Both the position numbers and the translations under genes were made by a program. From contig NWUY0300069212.1 of the NCBI GenBank assembly GCA_004151065.3, positions 10,385 to 31,835 on the forward strand: a DNA stretch of 21,451 nt, written 5' to 3'. Positions within the stretch are counted from its first letter, which is position 1; the number at the start of each line of letters is the position of its first letter. Positions 18,976-21,451 of this stretch are shown here, one piece after another. The DNA comes from Larix sibirica. Taxonomy: Eukaryota; Streptophyta; Pinopsida; Pinales; Pinaceae. Under the pieces are notes generated by a model, which was not told where the DNA came from, ran no database searches, and saw nothing but the letters and a program-made list of their open reading frames with translations.

Positions 18976-20088
18976 TCATCCATATTTCTTGGGATATTTT
19001 TCCATTTTCCAGTAAAGAAAATGGAGTTTTTTAAATTTTGATTTACCCCTTTTCCCCATAAACTTGTGGAGTTGTTTGCCTATGGATTGCATGACACCAA
19101 TGGGATCTAGCATCATTGAGAATTGGTAGATGGAAAGCAATATAAACACCAACCTAAGAATCATAGTCCAACCTATAGTATATTTCATTGGTTCCCCCAC
19201 AGAGAAAAAATTGTTTAAGTTATGTTGATGATCTCTTGCCAAATAATGGTTCTAGGATTCCCAAGGATATTGGCATTCCTAAATATTTGAATTTCCAATA
19301 TGTGGTGGATGGGAATTGAAGGATTCTCAAGATGTTTCAAAATGGTAAGGACAACCTTGAATTTGTTAACAATTATATCCCACTTAGGTTTCTTGAGATT
19401 ATTTATGCCTCAAGTTTTGTGCTCAAGGATTCAAACATGAGGATGTACACAATACGTGATATGGGGCAGCCCTGTCTCAATCCTCTACTACTCTTGAATA
19501 AATTTGTGGGTTTTCCATTGAGAAGTGAAGCAATCCAAGGCCCACCAACATGGGCTTGATCCCAGCTGAAAAATTGGCTACCAAAATTGAACTTTAAGAA
19601 GACCTCAAAGAGAAAGGAGTGTCACACTTGGTCAAAATATTTCTCCATATCTAGTTTTATAATCATATTATTGTCTTTACTGCCCCTACCTGAATGGAGC
19701 GCCTCTAAGACCAAGATGATATTCCTAATTATTTGACTATTCTACTTGAAATGATACCATCTTGGTGGTTGAAAATTATTTTGGAGAGTATCTTCTTTAT
19801 CTCGTTGGCCATGATTCTAATTAATATTTCATAAGAACAATTACAAAGGGGGATGGGGTAGAACCTTTTCAAAGATAATGCATTTGAATCTGAGGATCAA
19901 GGCAAGAAAGAAGGAGTTGGATGCAACCCTTAACTTGAACTTTTTATGTGCATGGATGAGCATTCTTCACAGATATGATTTGATAATGGGATAGCATGAT
20001 ATATAGGAGTGGATGGAGAACCCATATGGTCCTATAAATTTGTTTGGAGCTATCTCCCAAATGGCATGAATGATTTCAACATCCAAGA
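18976..20088 (-). pseudogene. Reverse transcriptase of LINE 1, catalytic box missing
   Basis: Minus-strand readings, each in part of a shifting frame: ILDVEIIHAIWEIAPNK and GPYGFSIHSYISC (fingers, near 20070-19970), IILVLEALHSGRG and MIIKLDMEKYFDQV (19727-19623; motif A Asp kept), HVGGPWIASLLNGKPTNLF, SRGLRQGCPIS (19487-19456, motif B), FESLSTKLEA. The Y/F-A-D-D box expected about 40-60 residues later is not present: the sequence passes from the LSGI region straight to FKYLGMPISLG, so this part seems deleted. Then YQFSMMLDPIGVMQSIGKQL (frame 18976-19242) is the normal thumb sequence. Confidence 0.8.
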
Positions 20089-20198
20089 TTTTAAAAAAAG
20101 AACCCTATGAACCGAATAATGAAGAAGGTATTGAATGCAATACAACACTCCTCCTTTGACGAGGATACAAAGGAGAAAGTAGTGGTTAAAACCCCACC

Positions 20199-20993
20199 AT
20201 GCCAAGGCTTTATGGACTACTGAAAATACATAAGATCGGAAACCCTCTTAGGCCAATAGTGGATACCATTAACTCACCCATGTATAAGTTAGCCAAATTC
20301 CTAGCCAACAAACTTAAACCACTGGTAGGAAACACAAGCTCCTTTGCAAAGGATTCATCTCACTTTGTTGAGATGATCAAAGGCCTTCAGATTGACGAGC
20401 ATGAAATGGTTCTAAGCTTTGACGTGGTCTCACTATACGCAATTATTCCCATAAATGAAGAAGTAAAATTCATTGAAGATCTGACCGACCCCGAAACAAC
20501 AAGATTGGTGGAGTTGTGCCTTAGATCAACATTTTCCAGCTTCTAGGATGAACTTTATGAACAAACATGCAGTGTAGCCATGGGTTCCCCCCTATCACCA
20601 TTTGTAGCTAATATATTCATGGAAGACTTTGAGCATAAGGCACTAGGCACATCACAGAGGAAACCTAGTTGGTGGGTAAGATATGTAGATGACACAAATG
20701 TTAAATGGGAACATGGTGAGGAAGAGCTAGGGAAATTTATGGAGCATCTTAACAACCAATTGAGCAACATTAAATTCATGATGGAAATGGAAAAATATCA
20801 CTCCTTACCATTCCTTGATGTACTAATGAGTAGAAGAGAAGATGACACTATTGCACATGGGGTGTATAGGAAGAATACCCACATTAATCAATACTTACAT
20901 GTGAACTCTCATCACCACCCCAGCCAGAAAAGAGGGCTTCTCAGCACTGTCATCACAAGGGAATTAAGAATTTCATATGAGGATCATCTCTAA
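20199..20993 (+). pseudogene. Penelope-like reverse transcriptase
   Basis: One frame runs from 20199 to 20993 with a single internal TAG (20544-20546) and, at the end, a TAA (20991-20993). PRLYGLLKIHKIGNPLRPIV opens the RT core, SFDVVSLYAIIP is motif A (Asp at residue 75), and AMGSPLSPFVANIFME is motif B. RYVDDTNVKW is motif C with both catalytic aspartates. LPFLDVLMSRR and YRKNTHINQYLHVNSHHHPS are the typical PLE palm-to-thumb sequences. The frame stays coding-like past 20993 (NGYSNEDIEK, LPYIQGIQQI) up to about 21180, so the true protein continued into the nuclease. In PLEs this enzyme copies the element RNA at a nicked target. Confidence 0.92.
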
Positions 20994-21190
20994 CAAGAGA
21001 AAGAACATTTACGAATGACATTACATAGAAATGGCTATAGCAATGAGGACATTGAAAAATAATTTATTAAAGCATAAAGTAGACAACAAATGATTAAACC
21101 TGACAAACAAGAGAATGGTGATGTTGAGAACAAGGTGTTTCTACCATACATCCAGGGTATACAACAGATAAGATTGCATGTCTTCCGAGA

Positions 21191-21451
21191 AAGAACAACA
21201 TCAAAACAGTCTTCATCCCTCCAAACAATCTAAGAAAGCTCCTTGGCTCAATGAAGGATCCTCTTAGCCCCACCTCTCACAAAGGAGTTTACCAAATTCC
21301 ATGTGATTGTGGAATAGCCTACATAGGTGAGACTAGGGGAACAATCAACACAATGATAAAGGAACATAAGGAGGATATTATTCACAATAGAACAAGGAGG
21401 CCTGCTCTAGTTTAGCATGCTAAAAAAAAAAAAAAAAAACATCACCTCAAG
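21191..21451 (+). pseudogene. Penelope-like GIY-YIG endonuclease, cut by window end
   Basis: In a different frame from the RT (a shift near 21180) the sequence reads KNNIKTVFIPP, KLLGSMKDPLSPTSHKGVYQ, IPCDCGIAYIGETRG and NTMIKEHKED. GVY and YIG with the intervening Cys-x-Cys are the PLE nuclease signature. The catalytic Arg of GIY-YIG nucleases, expected one residue after NT, is Met here. A TAG stands at 21413-21415, and a run of 18 A follows in frame. The rest of the domain lies beyond the window. Confidence 0.88.
21422..21439. repeat. A18 homopolymer inside the endonuclease frame
   Basis: Eighteen consecutive A, read as six lysines in the nuclease frame, directly before CATCACCTC. PLE proteins do not usually carry a lysine run here. 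It is either a slippage expansion or a short poly-A insertion, and it is a likely site of sequencing length error. Confidence 0.85.

Larger units (their letters stand above)
17326..20088 (-). mobile_element. LINE remnant 1 (RT, zinc-binding domain, RNase H)
   Basis: Minus-strand pieces in proper order from high to low coordinates are RT fingers (about 20080-19860), palm (19727-19456), a thumb with YLGMP near 19290, the GKSKFKKLHFLYWK block near 19030, zinc-binding domain (18531-18240) and RNase H (17790-17326). The final residues (CKKNGVIIHLPIP) are followed by a stop near 17326. The 5' endonuclease is absent; at about 20090 the PLE begins on the opposite strand. Many stops and frameshifts mark an old copy, different in sequence from LINE 2. 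Confidence 0.83.
20090..21451 (+). mobile_element. Penelope-like retroelement (Dryad type), 5'- and window-truncated
   Basis: A plus-strand PLE with reverse transcriptase (20199-20993), linker and GIY-YIG endonuclease (from 21191, running off the window). The earliest PLE-like reading is NRIMKKVLNAIQHSSFDEDT (about 20110-20170), just before the PRLYGLLKIHK motif. This arrangement defines the endonuclease-bearing PLEs. It carries a few stops and two frameshifts, fewer than the LINEs, so it is probably younger than they are. Confidence 0.9.

Noticed and set aside
19332-19559. 75-codon plus-strand frame
   Set aside because: Antisense of the LINE 1 RT motif B region.
20555-20779. 74-codon minus-strand frame
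   Set aside because: Antisense of the PLE RT motif B/C region.
1-21451. CRISPR array, bacterial operon or tRNA/rRNA genes
   Set aside because: Repeats are tandem without spacers, the coding content is plant and retroelement, and no cloverleaf or rRNA-like sequence was noticed.

Overview
This is a window of plant nuclear DNA, most likely from a conifer. One host gene exon is recognisable; the rest is mainly decayed retroelements and AT-rich repeats. The conifer inference rests on two Penelope-like retroelement (PLE) remnants with GIY-YIG endonuclease domains (the Dryad type described from conifers), on two LINE remnants with the C-terminal RNase H typical of plant L1 elements, and on a host exon followed by more than 16 kb of transposon debris, as in conifer giant introns. 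No search could be run, so the taxonomic call is an inference.

Layout. 1-2794 is AT-rich intergenic DNA with several short tandem duplications (70, 60 and 20 bp units) and a weak promoter-like CCAAT/TATA pair. 2795-3641 is a broken copy, and 3829-4678 part of an open copy, of a DUF630/DUF632 gene (family of plant NRG2/APSR1-type proteins). The open copy runs as a 394-codon first exon (3979-5161) and ends at a good splice donor inside the DUF632 start. The two copies are separated by an LTR-like stub and a single ambiguous base (N at 3828).

5162-13559 is consistent with intronic or intergenic DNA. It holds a PLE endonuclease fragment (6850-7343), a 171-bp tandem duplication (7751-8092), a possible LTR (9345-10450), a Ty3/gypsy protease-region fragment (10965-11555) and a short stretch that looks like the C-terminal tail of another non-LTR element (12403-12740). 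13560-16190 and 17326-20088 are two minus-strand LINE remnants (RT, zinc-binding domain, RNase H), separated by unrecognised sequence with a 48-bp triple repeat. From about 20090 to the window end a plus-strand PLE begins directly against the 5' side of the second LINE and carries RT motifs including YVDD, then GIY-YIG.

None of the mobile elements is intact: all carry stops or frameshifts. The DUF630/632 exon is the only convincing host coding sequence, and its remaining exons are not visible in the window.
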